A DNA stretch of 64,000 nucleotides from Paradesertivirga mongoliensis (GTDB lineage Bacteria; Bacteroidota; Bacteroidia; Sphingobacteriales; Sphingobacteriaceae): the NCBI RefSeq assembly GCF_024436395.1, contig NZ_JAFMZO010000003.1, positions 917,387-981,386 of the forward strand, given 5' to 3'. This document shows positions 46,801-56,026 of the stretch, piece by piece. Made by a program: the position numbers and the translations under genes. The notes beneath the pieces are model-generated. The model was given only the letters and a program-made list of their open reading frames with translations. It searched no databases and was not told where the DNA came from. Each line of letters starts with the position of its first letter. Within the stretch, counting starts at the first letter, position 1.

Positions 46801-48547
46801 CGAAACCGTCGTACTCATTGGAGACTATTACATCTTTCTGTGCGTCGGGGCTTCCTTTTACTAATATCGTTTGCAGCGGCCTTCCCATACCGTCAAAATA
46901 CTGCACGGAGGTTTGCACATTCACCGGGTTGGAACTGGCGGTGACCACCGATTGGGCACTGGAATAATCGCCGTTTCTCGGGGTGTAGGTAACAATATAA
47001 TTCTGGTCTTTGCTCAGGCCCGAAGGCTTAGGGATTACCGCAAGGCTAAAGGTTGCCGGAGTGGTGTTGTACCCGGTTACTGTATAAGTGGTTAGTGCCG
47101 AGCTTACCGTTGCTTTGCCCGTGATCGAACAATCCTGAGTGTTGAACACCAATCCTGCCGGCAGGGCCGGGCTGATGGAAAACGGCGGGGCGGGTATCCC
47201 GCTGATCTCTGGCCGGATGGCAAAGGGGGTACTGACCACCATGCTGATGGTATTGTAGGGATATTGAACAATTACAGGTGGGATTACATCCACCTGGATA
47301 AGTGTGGATAAATAGCCGTTAAGCGTCCCGTTTCCTTCAGATACCACATAATAGGTCCCTGCCTCCAGCTGTGTCTCGATAAATGCTTGTTTACCGGGAC
47401 AGGGTGAGGCAATAGTGGTATTGTCGTTATTTGATTGGAGAACATTGCCATTAGAGTCAAGCAACCACATATAGGTATCAAAATTGCTGCTGCAATGCGA
47501 CAGTTGCACTTTTGAGGTGCCGCTAAGCTGAAATTTGTAGTAGACATCATTGCTTGACTGCCCTGTATTATTGCCAAGGCAGTTGTCTGCCGTATTTTTT
47601 GTGTCGCTAAACCGGCCAGAAACCGAAAAGGTACCTGCGTCAATCGCACTGCTTAGCACCGATCCCGGAGGGCTGCTTATTACAGGCGTGCTGATACTGG
47701 TTGTGAGTTCATCGCTAAATTCGCCGATACCTTGCACCACAACATAATAGGTACCGGGCGAGAGCGTTTCGCTGATGACTGATGGGCTCATGCCATAATC
47801 GTTGGCATTGGCCGAAAGCGAATGCCATCCGTCTGCATTAAGCAAATGAACCACCGCACCCGACGTACCGTTAGCGCTGATGGTTACCGGGGCCTCATTG
47901 TCCAGCGTAAACTGGTAGTAAAGATCGGGGCTGTACTGAGCGTTCGGCCCAGTATAATCCCTCCCCCAGCAGTTGTTGGTATTGCTCCGGGTGTCGGTAA
48001 AGGTGCCCCCGCAGGTGGTGACACCCGTAGCTTTTATCGGATTAAAGAAATTATTTCCCATGGGCGTAAAAAGCGCCCGTACCTGTAACTTAAACGTCCC
48101 AGTGTTGCTGGTGCTTTTATCACTTCCCTCTACCACGATATAATAGTCCCCCTGTAAGAGCGAGACGCCCACTTTCGACTGTATGCCGCAATCCGAGTCA
48201 TCATTGTAGTTCATTACGTTTCCTGAGTTATCTATCACCTGAACGTAGGTATCAAAAGAGCTCTCGCATAGCGAGACCTGAACAATAGCATTATCCGTTA
48301 CTGAAAACGAATACCATACGTCTGGGCTCGACTGGCCGAAGGTATTACTGTACCCATCCCAATTATTGGTAGAATCGGTATAAATAGGGCCTCCGCAGGA
48401 GCTGTAAGCCCCTATCTGGATAGGATTATACATACTATTTCCCAGGGGCTGCGCCCAACCGGTCAAAAAAGGAAGCAGCATAACTGCCAGCAGCGTAAAG
48501 CGGCATGCGCTGTATTTGCTTAAGATGGGTGGATAAACTTTCGACAT
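43838..48547 (-). CDS. Secreted RHS-repeat protein with DUF5675-like C-terminal domain
   Basis: A 1569-residue exported RHS protein. The start at 48547 ([17 protein letters not shown]) gives a signal peptide ending GWAQ; the longer frame overlaps the preceding gene. Three PPC-like beta-sandwich modules ([20 protein letters not shown] and relatives, about 40-420) and an Ig-like module precede a DUF6443-type region ([20 protein letters not shown]). YD repeats follow, then the RHS core [19 protein letters not shown] to [20 protein letters not shown] and [13 protein letters not shown], where variable toxin tips normally start. The tip (about 235 residues) ends in [19 protein letters not shown] and [19 protein letters not shown], the signature of DUF5675, a domain of phage and effector proteins with unproven activity. 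The next gene, 2 bp away, is a lipoprotein and probable immunity partner. Confidence 0.88.
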   Translation of the reverse strand: [1569 protein letters not shown]

Positions 48548-48641
48548 AGGTTTGTGAAAATTGAATTTGTGAATCTGATTCCGCTGCTCCAGGCTTTCGA
48601 TCCTGAACCGTCCCTTGCTTTTATGGTGCTCTGCAGGTAAT

Positions 48642-51600
48642 TTAATGGTCATCCCGCAAATGATACTGGTATACTTTTACTGTTTTCTCCACCCATGCTC
48701 CCAGCCCATTTTGTTCTTTTTTGTAAATCCGGGTGAGCCGTCCCAACCCATCGTAGTCGAAATAAGAGATCAGGCCCTTTGGATCGGTGATGGATGTTAC
48801 CCCTCCGAGCGGTTTATAGGAATAAGTAGTGACCATCGAATTGCCCAATTGGGAGCGCAGTCCGTTAAGCTGACTCATATCGGAAGATGATGGCTCTGTT
48901 TTTTGTCTCAATGCATCAATGAAGGTCTGCCCCAGCAGCGTTACAATCTCTGAGTACAGGGCATTTTCGATTTTCGCCACCACTAATTGGTTATTGTATC
49001 CCATCAGGTAACAGGTACGTGAGCCCTTCTCGTGTGACACTTCGGCTATATTGCCATAAGCGTCATACGTATGATAATTAGTTCGTGCCTCAGGCTGCCC
49101 GTTCGAGCCGATCGTTTTGATTTGCTGAATCCTTTCTCCGTCGTATATCGCTTTGGTGGTTTGCACACTACCCGATTTTTTAACAGTATGCTCCAAAAGC
49201 GGTTCGAGCCGATTATCTCCCAAAAGATAGTTCTGACCCGCATCCTCAGGAATCCCGGTAACGTGCGCTCTCAGCACATAATCTTCCGGATATAAGAATA
49301 GCTCCTCCTTTAAATCACCATCGCTGGTGCTGGTCTTTATTTTTACAGGGAGCATGTGCTTGCTTGAATCGTTATAAAAGTATTCCTTTACAATCTTTAA
49401 TTCTCTTTCGCCCGTGTAGCTTGTCTGAGTTTCTTTATTCACTCTCATACACGCGTTTTCAATAGCCCATTCCACGTATGCTAATCTTTGATACTGCGTT
49501 CCGGTATAGTTATTTGGATTTATAGTGCGCAATTCGATCGTGTTGTAGGCATGCCCGAAATGAGCGATCACATCCCGGCATGTATAATTTGAAATTGACA
49601 ATTCGTCGCAGTTTCCGGTATAGGCACCTGTGTAGGTTTTATATCTCGACCATTCATACTCGGTTTTGGAAAGCGGCTTATATACCGCTCTTCCATACTC
49701 GAAGGTACTGTCATCAATAAACTTTTCTTCACTCAGCAGCTGACCATACTGCATGTCGTCTTTCATATCTATCATGAAGGGCACTGTTGAGATTTCAGGC
49801 TCTGAAGGTTCTGTTGCAAAACCTTCTGGAACTTTGTACTTGCGTCTTATAACCTGGGCCCTTGTGCCGTCATGCTGCATAAATTTCTCGGTAACAATAC
49901 CATAAAGCATACTGCTGCCATTGTTAAATGTGATGGGCCTGAGAGGGTAGGAACCATAAATTCTGAGCCTGGAATGGAATTGGGGATTATCCACATCATC
50001 AGGATTTACCCGAAGCTTGGTATAAGCATAATCATTAACACTCACTTTACGCTTTGGCACTCCCCAATTTGCGTATACTGGAGTTGAGGGCCCCTCGGGG
50101 TAAAGTGTTTCTCCATACTCAAAAGCTCTGGTATAATTCTTTTGAGAATAACGGTGATCGCGAACGTCAATGCGACTGATGCGCAGACCACCCGATAAAC
50201 GCGTTTTTGCCGGATTGGTCGGATGAACGTCCCATCCATAGATATGTGGTTCGTAACTGAAATTTGTGACACTTCCCTCGGGCGATACAATAGTTTTTAA
50301 TGTTCCTACCTCGCTGTCGCCCGAGGGCTCTCTCGAGCCACCTCCGATATTAAACGTGACTACCGTGTTTACAGGCGTGGTATTTGCGCTGACGGTTGCT
50401 GATGGTACCATCCAGGGGGTTCTTGATGCAAGTCTTGAGCGTAGATTATCCTGCCCGTTATAATACCCCCAGTGATCTATCCCCTCCGTAGAGGCTGCGG
50501 GCACTCTTCCTGGTGAATTATAATCAAATTTATAGCTCTGGATTTTTGTGCCGGGGGCGCTAATCTGAATGGAATCTAGCTTGGTCAGGGTGGTAACGTT
50601 ATGGTATTTATTGATAAAGAAGGTAAATTCCCGAATCAGAGTTTGATTCTTATCGTAAACGTAAATTTTATTTAAAGTGCCAGGCTCGCTTGTTTTCATT
50701 TCGAACACTACTTTACCCGACTCGAAAGAAATTTCCTTGATACTTTTCTCTTTGATAAAATCCTGGGGTGATGTAATCTGTACGAAAACGCTGCCTCCGA
50801 AGTATTCGGGAGTTAGTGTGCCATCGCCTTCTACTTTATAGGAACGGCTGTCTTCAAAGGTAGTATTAGTAGTCACCCGGACAGGGGTAATATTGTCTTC
50901 GACCATAACAATGTCTTTGTATCGTAAGGCATGCAGATCGGCAATTCTTACATCGTGATAACTGAAATTGACCATAGCGGAGGTTGTGGCACCTTTTACC
51001 CACTGGCACAACCATCTGGTCTTTATCTGATTATCACCGGTGGTCTCATGGTAACCCTCGCCGCCAAAAAGGTATTGAATTCCGTTTCTGTCCTTCATGT
51101 TGAAATGGGCGAGAGTACTCCCTGCATCTGCCATAGTTCCTGTAAAGGGTCTTGAAACAAACCCGTGGTAAGCATTTGTACTATAATCGATATATCTCCG
51201 GTTCACATAGAGTTCACCTCTTTCCGACAAAAGCTTGTAATAAAATGCGTCAGGCTGTCCGTCCAGTGACCCGTTGGCCAATTGCCCATGGTAATTGGGA
51301 TTACTGCGGTTTAAATTGGGATTCTCGGAATTGCTTAAATACCCTACTCCTGGTTTATCGTCAGGCAAGCCGTTAACATTGCGAGATATTGACGGCTCGG
51401 CGTTTAAGGTCCAGCCTGTACCTACGGGGCCACTCCGCTCTCTGGGTTTTAAGCCGGAAGCATGGTAAGAAAGTGATATTGGAAGCACCAGATCCCCTAC
51501 CTTAATCTCATATATAGGTACCGAGATATTCACCAACCCAACAGAATAGTCGACCGGATAGTTAGCGTATTGAGCTACAGCAGCAGCCGTCGGTGAAACC

Positions 51601-51728
51601 GGCACTTTTTCAGGAAGTTTAATTGTTATCGTATTATTTTGGCCGGAAGCTTCCGGATTTGATACAAAAACAATAAGGCACAAGAGGAATAAGCGCGCAA
51701 GGCTGATCTTGGGGTTTAGGTTTATCAT
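48642..51728 (-). CDS. Secreted RHS/YD-repeat shell-type protein without toxin tip
   Basis: A 1028-residue exported protein. The start at 51728 (MINLNPKISLARLFLLCLIV) yields a signal peptide ending EASGQ. The N-terminal part (TIKLPEKVPVSPTAAAVAQY, ISVPIYEIKVGDLVLPISLS, GPVGTGWTLNAEPSISRNVN) is the SpvB/TcdB-like shell start common in Bacteroidota. YD repeats (HTYDAYGNIAEVSHEKGSRT, ITDPKGLISYFDYDGLGRL) follow. The protein ends shortly after the last YD repeat with KTVKVYQYHLRDDH and has no RHS core or variable tip. It is immediately followed by the core-and-tip RHS gene, so both may form one split cage. A related gene end lies at 63397-64000 in front of the second RHS gene. Confidence 0.88.
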   Translation of the reverse strand: MINLNPKISLARLFLLCLIVFVSNPEASGQNNTITIKLPEKVPVSPTAAAVAQYANYPVDYSVGLVNISVPIYEIKVGDLVLPISLSYHASGLKPRERSGPVGTGWTLNAEPSISRNVNGLPDDKPGVGYLSNSENPNLNRSNPNYHGQLANGSLDGQPDAFYYKLLSERGELYVNRRYIDYSTNAYHGFVSRPFTGTMADAGSTLAHFNMKDRNGIQYLFGGEGYHETTGDNQIKTRWLCQWVKGATTSAMVNFSYHDVRIADLHALRYKDIVMVEDNITPVRVTTNTTFEDSRSYKVEGDGTLTPEYFGGSVFVQITSPQDFIKEKSIKEISFESGKVVFEMKTSEPGTLNKIYVYDKNQTLIREFTFFINKYHNVTTLTKLDSIQISAPGTKIQSYKFDYNSPGRVPAASTEGIDHWGYYNGQDNLRSRLASRTPWMVPSATVSANTTPVNTVVTFNIGGGSREPSGDSEVGTLKTIVSPEGSVTNFSYEPHIYGWDVHPTNPAKTRLSGGLRISRIDVRDHRYSQKNYTRAFEYGETLYPEGPSTPVYANWGVPKRKVSVNDYAYTKLRVNPDDVDNPQFHSRLRIYGSYPLRPITFNNGSSMLYGIVTEKFMQHDGTRAQVIRRKYKVPEGFATEPSEPEISTVPFMIDMKDDMQYGQLLSEEKFIDDSTFEYGRAVYKPLSKTEYEWSRYKTYTGAYTGNCDELSISNYTCRDVIAHFGHAYNTIELRTINPNNYTGTQYQRLAYVEWAIENACMRVNKETQTSYTGERELKIVKEYFYNDSSKHMLPVKIKTSTSDGDLKEELFLYPEDYVLRAHVTGIPEDAGQNYLLGDNRLEPLLEHTVKKSGSVQTTKAIYDGERIQQIKTIGSNGQPEARTNYHTYDAYGNIAEVSHEKGSRTCYLMGYNNQLVVAKIENALYSEIVTLLGQTFIDALRQKTEPSSSDMSQLNGLRSQLGNSMVTTYSYKPLGGVTSITDPKGLISYFDYDGLGRLTRIYKKEQNGLGAWVEKTVKVYQYHLRDDH

Positions 51729-52312
51729 AAGTTTAGCTGTAGAACTTAGGAATCCAAGTATCATCAGCGCCGGAAATAACTGAAGACGCTGTTCGCTATC
51801 CCCGTCACCTCAAAAAGCTGACATACACGATTCCTTTACGTTTATATATGTATAAAATACGTTTATAGATGTATAAGGGGTTGCAACAGGCACAAAACTC
51901 AACCCAGGCACATAGGTTACAGAAGGGCAGGTATCACAGGAGGTTAGTCCGCTCTCTTTTCACAAAACTCAAGCGTTATCAAAACATTTCGACGAATCTA
52001 GGATCAGTACAAGCATGTTAAGACTTCGGTAAACTTATTCAAATAGAAAAAATAATTATGATAAAAAGAAATTTATTTTACAATAAAACAAACAGCAGGC
52101 GCATTAGCCGTCTTAAACCCACAAAAGGTGGCTAAATTTTGTCATTAGCTACTTTTATTGAGCAAACAATTTAGAACGAAGTGTAGTAAGATCTGGCGAA
52201 TAGGATCAAGCTGTGAATTCTCAATCTCTTGCCTGGTAGATCGTGGGGTGCTGATAAGCTCTCCGGTGTTTCCGCTGGTATTGAAAGGATTGGCACTGGA
52301 ATTAGCAACTAC
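51729..52312 (-). promoter_or_regulatory. Leader region of the RHS operon
   Basis: About 580 bp between the secretion operon and the first RHS gene, without a recognisable coding frame. The only clear feature is the 21-bp direct repeat at 51838-51879 (separate entry). Confidence 0.5.
51838..51879. promoter_or_regulatory. 21-bp direct repeat upstream of the RHS operon
   Basis: TACGTTTATATATGTATAA and TACGTTTATAGATGTATAA are spaced exactly 21 bp and differ at one position over 19. The pair lies 110 bp upstream of the RHS start codon, a position suited to activator or repressor binding. The half-site differs from that of the pectin operators. Confidence 0.6.
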
Positions 52313-52855
52313 TTATTTCTCCCGCTCTTGAATAATCGCAAAAGAAGTTCTCAAATACAAACTTTCAGACTGAGCCATATTCAGCTTCTTTTCCTTAACA
52401 AACTTTGAAGAAGCCACTAAGCCCGCCCCTTTCATCCGCTCTAAGGAGTCGAGCAGAGTAACGAGCTTTTTGAACTCGCCCTTAAAGGCGATATCCTGCT
52501 TCGCTATTTGGCTGGCGCTATCACTCAATGCTTTTGTTGCAGATGGGTTATAATTCACACTTACGTCTTTTAAAGCAGCAGCTTTCGAAACCTTGAGCCA
52601 AAAATCGCTGCTCCATTCCGCAGAATCGAGGGTGTATTGTCTCACCACCTGATTAAGAACCTGCTGCTTGCGGTTAAGATAATCCGGATTTACGGAGAGG
52701 TCATTTTTCTGCTCGACTTTGCTTACGAGCTCTGAGTTTAATGACATTGCATCGTAGGTTTTGCGAAAAGCCAGATTCCAGGAGAGCAGCGCTAATATTA
52801 ACGCTCCAGCAAGCAGGATCCGATTTTTGGTATGATAAGTCAGACTGGTGAACAT
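52313..52855 (-). CDS. PilO/GspM-like inner-membrane assembly protein
   Basis: A 180-residue bitopic protein: short cytoplasmic N-terminus, membrane span ILLAGALILALLSWNLAF (about 12-30), a coiled-coil-forming helix (ELVSKVEQKNDLSVNPDYLN) and a small alpha/beta domain with FKGEFKKLVTLLDSLERMKG, in which KGEFKKLVTLLDSLE corresponds to the conserved ferredoxin-like strand-helix of PilO/GspM. These proteins help hold the inner-membrane platform of type IV pili and type II secretion systems. Sequence similarity is weak, as usual for this family. The call rests on topology and on its place as the last gene of the operon, with a start codon that overlaps the preceding stop by one base. Confidence 0.7.
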   Translation of the reverse strand: MFTSLTYHTKNRILLAGALILALLSWNLAFRKTYDAMSLNSELVSKVEQKNDLSVNPDYLNRKQQVLNQVVRQYTLDSAEWSSDFWLKVSKAAALKDVSVNYNPSATKALSDSASQIAKQDIAFKGEFKKLVTLLDSLERMKGAGLVASSKFVKEKKLNMAQSESLYLRTSFAIIQEREK

Positions 52856-54072
52856 CAGAAATTTAGTGTGATGGCAAAGTTTTGTTGATCATTTTCAGGC
52901 GAAGGCGAAAAGTTGTCGAGGTTTACACGCTTGAGCCAGCTTTTGCTCTTTAGTCGGTAGATCAATTCATTAACAGCATCGAGGTTGCTGGTCTCCCCTA
53001 CCAATTCTATCGTCCCGATTTTATGTATTTCCTTACGTTGTCGGTTACTTTCAATAGGGTTTAATGGATTGATCGAGATTTCTTTCAAACGTATTCCGGG
53101 GGGAAGGCTTTGCCCAAGTTGATCTGCCAGCCAGGCGTGACTGATCCCCTTATACCATCCGATACCTTTTAAAAGCTTTTCGTTCTCTTCAATACTTTTT
53201 TCCGTTTGCTGAAGCGTCTCCACACTGGCCGTACTTTGACTTACTTCAGCAAGCAACACGTTGTTCTTCGAATCGCAATAACTAAACAGCAGAAAGTTTA
53301 TCAATAGGAGTACGAAGAATACCGCCAGAATTGTACCCAGCCTGAAATTAAACTTCTGCTTTTGCTCAAAGTCGCTTAAGTTATGCTGAATAGCATCTAC
53401 CGGCATCTCCACAGCGTCAAGCTTATAATACAACACCAATTGAAAGGCTGCTGCATATGCCAGCAGATATTGCTCTCCGATGGGCTCAATACCTATTTTA
53501 ACAGGAAATTCGGCGCGAGAAGATGCGGAGTATTTATAATCCTGCCACTCACCAGTTTCGGAGAGGCTGATGACGTGTCCATCAAACTTTAGTTCGTTCC
53601 CGTAGGAGTTAAGTTGCTTTAAAATATGTGAGGAAGCAAATGCTCCGAGATTGATAAGCAGAGGAGATATCCCCTCCTTTTTACAGGCCCTGATAATTTC
53701 ATCAAGTACTTCTTTCCGAACAATCGATACAAAGGAAAATTCCCCGCTGATGAAGTTTTGAATATAGAATTGCGTGGGGTCAATATTCGGATATAGTCGT
53801 AAAAGTTTATCCTCAGTTATATCCTCTTCTTTTTCCGACTTCTTTGTTAATATTCCCTTACCACTTAATGAAATAGAAACTTGCTTATCCTTGGGGACCT
53901 TCTTTAGTATCTCTTCGAGGCTACCGGTAAATTCCGATTTAGCATCTATAGACAGGCTGTTCTTTTGAATCGAGATAGTGCATAAGCGGCCGCTTATTGA
54001 ACCATTCTGAAGCAGGTGTAACTCCAGCCCGGCAGCAGAATTTAGCCATTGAGAAATACCAAGGCTGCTCAT
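52855..54072 (-). CDS. PilM-PilN/GspL-like assembly platform protein
   Basis: A 405-residue bitopic protein. A cytoplasmic domain of about 240 residues (GISQWLNSAAGLELHLLQNG onwards, with VSISLSGKGILTKKSEKEED and LLAYAAAFQLVLYYKL) resembles a shortened PilM or GspL cytoplasmic domain. One span (TILAVFFVLLLINFLLF, about 246-264) leads to a coiled coil and a periplasmic ferredoxin-like domain (IRLKEISINPLNPIESNRQR, IELVGETSNLDAVNELIYRL) of the PilN type. The two are thus joined in a single chain as in GspL. Such proteins couple the GspE ATPase to the periplasmic parts. It lies 1 bp from the secretin stop and is clearly part of the same transcript. Confidence 0.8.
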   Translation of the reverse strand: MSSLGISQWLNSAAGLELHLLQNGSISGRLCTISIQKNSLSIDAKSEFTGSLEEILKKVPKDKQVSISLSGKGILTKKSEKEEDITEDKLLRLYPNIDPTQFYIQNFISGEFSFVSIVRKEVLDEIIRACKKEGISPLLINLGAFASSHILKQLNSYGNELKFDGHVISLSETGEWQDYKYSASSRAEFPVKIGIEPIGEQYLLAYAAAFQLVLYYKLDAVEMPVDAIQHNLSDFEQKQKFNFRLGTILAVFFVLLLINFLLFSYCDSKNNVLLAEVSQSTASVETLQQTEKSIEENEKLLKGIGWYKGISHAWLADQLGQSLPPGIRLKEISINPLNPIESNRQRKEIHKIGTIELVGETSNLDAVNELIYRLKSKSWLKRVNLDNFSPSPENDQQNFAITLNF

Positions 54073-54073
54073 A

Positions 54074-56026
54074 TTAATAATGGATGATTGGTCTGATGAA
54101 AACCAGCGTAGTCACTTTACTGTCCGACTTTTCACGACTGCTAAACAACCATTTTATACCGGGAATCCTGGCTAGAAAAGGCACGCCATCGCCCGATTCG
54201 CTTCTTTCGGTCCGTTCCAGTCCGCCAAGTACGATCATATCTTCGTTCTTTGCACGAATGATGGATGTAAACCTGCTGGTCGACGTGGGCGGAGGAGCGT
54301 TAAGAGGGGGATTTCCAATAAAGTCGGAGATATCAATATCGATATTCAACGTCACCTGATCATCGCCGGAAACTATCGGCCTGATATTGATCGCCAGGTT
54401 GGCCTCCACCGGAGTAAATTGCTCCGTGATTACTGTTTGCGTGGTTAATGACGGAATAACATTTTGTGTTCTGGTGGTGTAATAGCGTTTGCTTCCAATC
54501 GTGAGATTAGCCACGTGTCCGTTTAAAGTAGAGAGTTTAGGTACAGAACGTACTTCCACGTTATTATTCTGTTCCAGGGCGCTTAGGCCTACATAAAAAT
54601 TGGGAGTCACCCGTCCCAGGTTGAAGTGGCTGTTTCGTCCGAGCCTCGCCAGTAAATCATTTATTGCGTTAGCGCCGAAAGTATAATCAATTCCCGGAAG
54701 CAGGGTGCCCCCAGTTTTTACGCTATCAGAAATTCCTGCTCTTATGCCCGTACGAACAGACTTTCCTTTTCGAACATCTACCAGTGTCACTTCGATAAGT
54801 ATCATCGGAACCAGGCGATCTATTTGCTTGATAAAGTTCTCTATTTCTGCAATCTGCGGCGCTGATCCCGAAAGAAGAATGGTATTTTGTTCACGAAACT
54901 CCTTAATCTCCACTCCTCTTCGCCATTCTGCAGGTATCATCGCCTGAATGGTGTCGAGTGAACGGTATTGCAGCTGCACTACTTTATTCGTTCGTAACCC
55001 TTCCAGCTTTCTCTCTCCGATCAGGTAAATTCCATTTTCTACCCGGTAGGTATAGTCGGTACCCTGGAACAGGGTGCTTAGAAAACCCGGAAAAGTAATA
55101 TCCTTTAATTTGGAAGTAACATTCCCTTTGATATCCGAGTATATAAAATAATTGATTCCAGCTTCTTGGGAAGCTGATTTAACCATCTCCAGGATCGGTG
55201 AATTGGTAGCATCAATGGTGAGCAGCTTACCTGCTGCCGAATTTTTTCCTGATAAGGAGAAAGTACCTGCGCTGCCAGAAGCACCCTGGGCCGGCCGCGG
55301 ACTTCTGCGAACGTCGGTAACTTTATCGCTGTTAATATATAACTCTTCACCATCTACGAGGGGTTGAAAGATGTATACGTTATCAGCAGTTTGAGTAAGC
55401 TTGAGATTATTGGCAAAAGCCAGCTTCTCAATGGCTACATCAAACGGTGCATTAGAGAGAAAAATGGTCACTTTATTATTCAGGAGGTTATTGGGCACCA
55501 CAACGTTTTTCTGCGACACCTGCGTAATCTTTCTTGCCACCAAGCCCAGAGTATCAGCATTAAGCTCCATACTTATTGTATTATTCTGAGCGTTATACCG
55601 AACGTTAATTTCCTTGGGAGGAATAGCAACCCGCATCTCCGGCCCCTTGGTTATCGACATAATAGAGCCTATTAAATTGATATCCAGATTATGTTCTTTC
55701 GCCAGAAAAAGCAGGACGTTCAGCGCAGTTTCATTAGTAAAATTATTATAGATCTTAAAATTAAGCTGCGGATCTATATTGATATTAAGATTATTAGATT
55801 GGGCAAGCGCACGCAAAAACTCCTGTGCCGAAGCGCCGGAAACCGACAAGGCTACTTTTTGATTTAATCCCGGAACGGTGATAGCCAGATTCCGCAACCG
55901 CTCATCAACCAATCGTAACCGCTCGGCAGCTGGTTGCTGTGCAAACAAAGCAGCATTCATTCCCAGCCAAAACAGCAGGAATAAAAATCCGGCTTTTACA
56001 CACTTCTCTCGGTAAATCGTTCTCAT
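54074..56026 (-). CDS. Secretin of the type II/type IV pilus type (GspD/PilQ-like)
   Basis: A 650-residue outer-membrane secretin. The signal peptide (LLFWLGMNAALFAQ) is followed by an STN-like domain (VALSVSGASAQEFLRALAQS) and N-domains (ISMELNADTLGLVARKITQV, LLTIDATNSPILEMVKSASQ, LDTIQAMIPAEWRRGVEIKE). The C-terminal secretin domain (about 410-650) has VPMILIEVTLVDVRKGKSVR, VEVRSVPKLSTLNGHVANLT, NEDMIVLGGLERTERSESGD, GVPFLARIPGIKWLF and ends VTTLVFIRPIIHY. It forms the gated ring through which folded periplasmic proteins or a pilus pass the outer membrane. No pilotin or lipobox is visible. The start overlaps the GspE stop by one base, which supports coupled translation. Confidence 0.93.
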   Translation of the reverse strand: MRTIYREKCVKAGFLFLLFWLGMNAALFAQQPAAERLRLVDERLRNLAITVPGLNQKVALSVSGASAQEFLRALAQSNNLNINIDPQLNFKIYNNFTNETALNVLLFLAKEHNLDINLIGSIMSITKGPEMRVAIPPKEINVRYNAQNNTISMELNADTLGLVARKITQVSQKNVVVPNNLLNNKVTIFLSNAPFDVAIEKLAFANNLKLTQTADNVYIFQPLVDGEELYINSDKVTDVRRSPRPAQGASGSAGTFSLSGKNSAAGKLLTIDATNSPILEMVKSASQEAGINYFIYSDIKGNVTSKLKDITFPGFLSTLFQGTDYTYRVENGIYLIGERKLEGLRTNKVVQLQYRSLDTIQAMIPAEWRRGVEIKEFREQNTILLSGSAPQIAEIENFIKQIDRLVPMILIEVTLVDVRKGKSVRTGIRAGISDSVKTGGTLLPGIDYTFGANAINDLLARLGRNSHFNLGRVTPNFYVGLSALEQNNNVEVRSVPKLSTLNGHVANLTIGSKRYYTTRTQNVIPSLTTQTVITEQFTPVEANLAINIRPIVSGDDQVTLNIDIDISDFIGNPPLNAPPPTSTSRFTSIIRAKNEDMIVLGGLERTERSESGDGVPFLARIPGIKWLFSSREKSDSKVTTLVFIRPIIHY

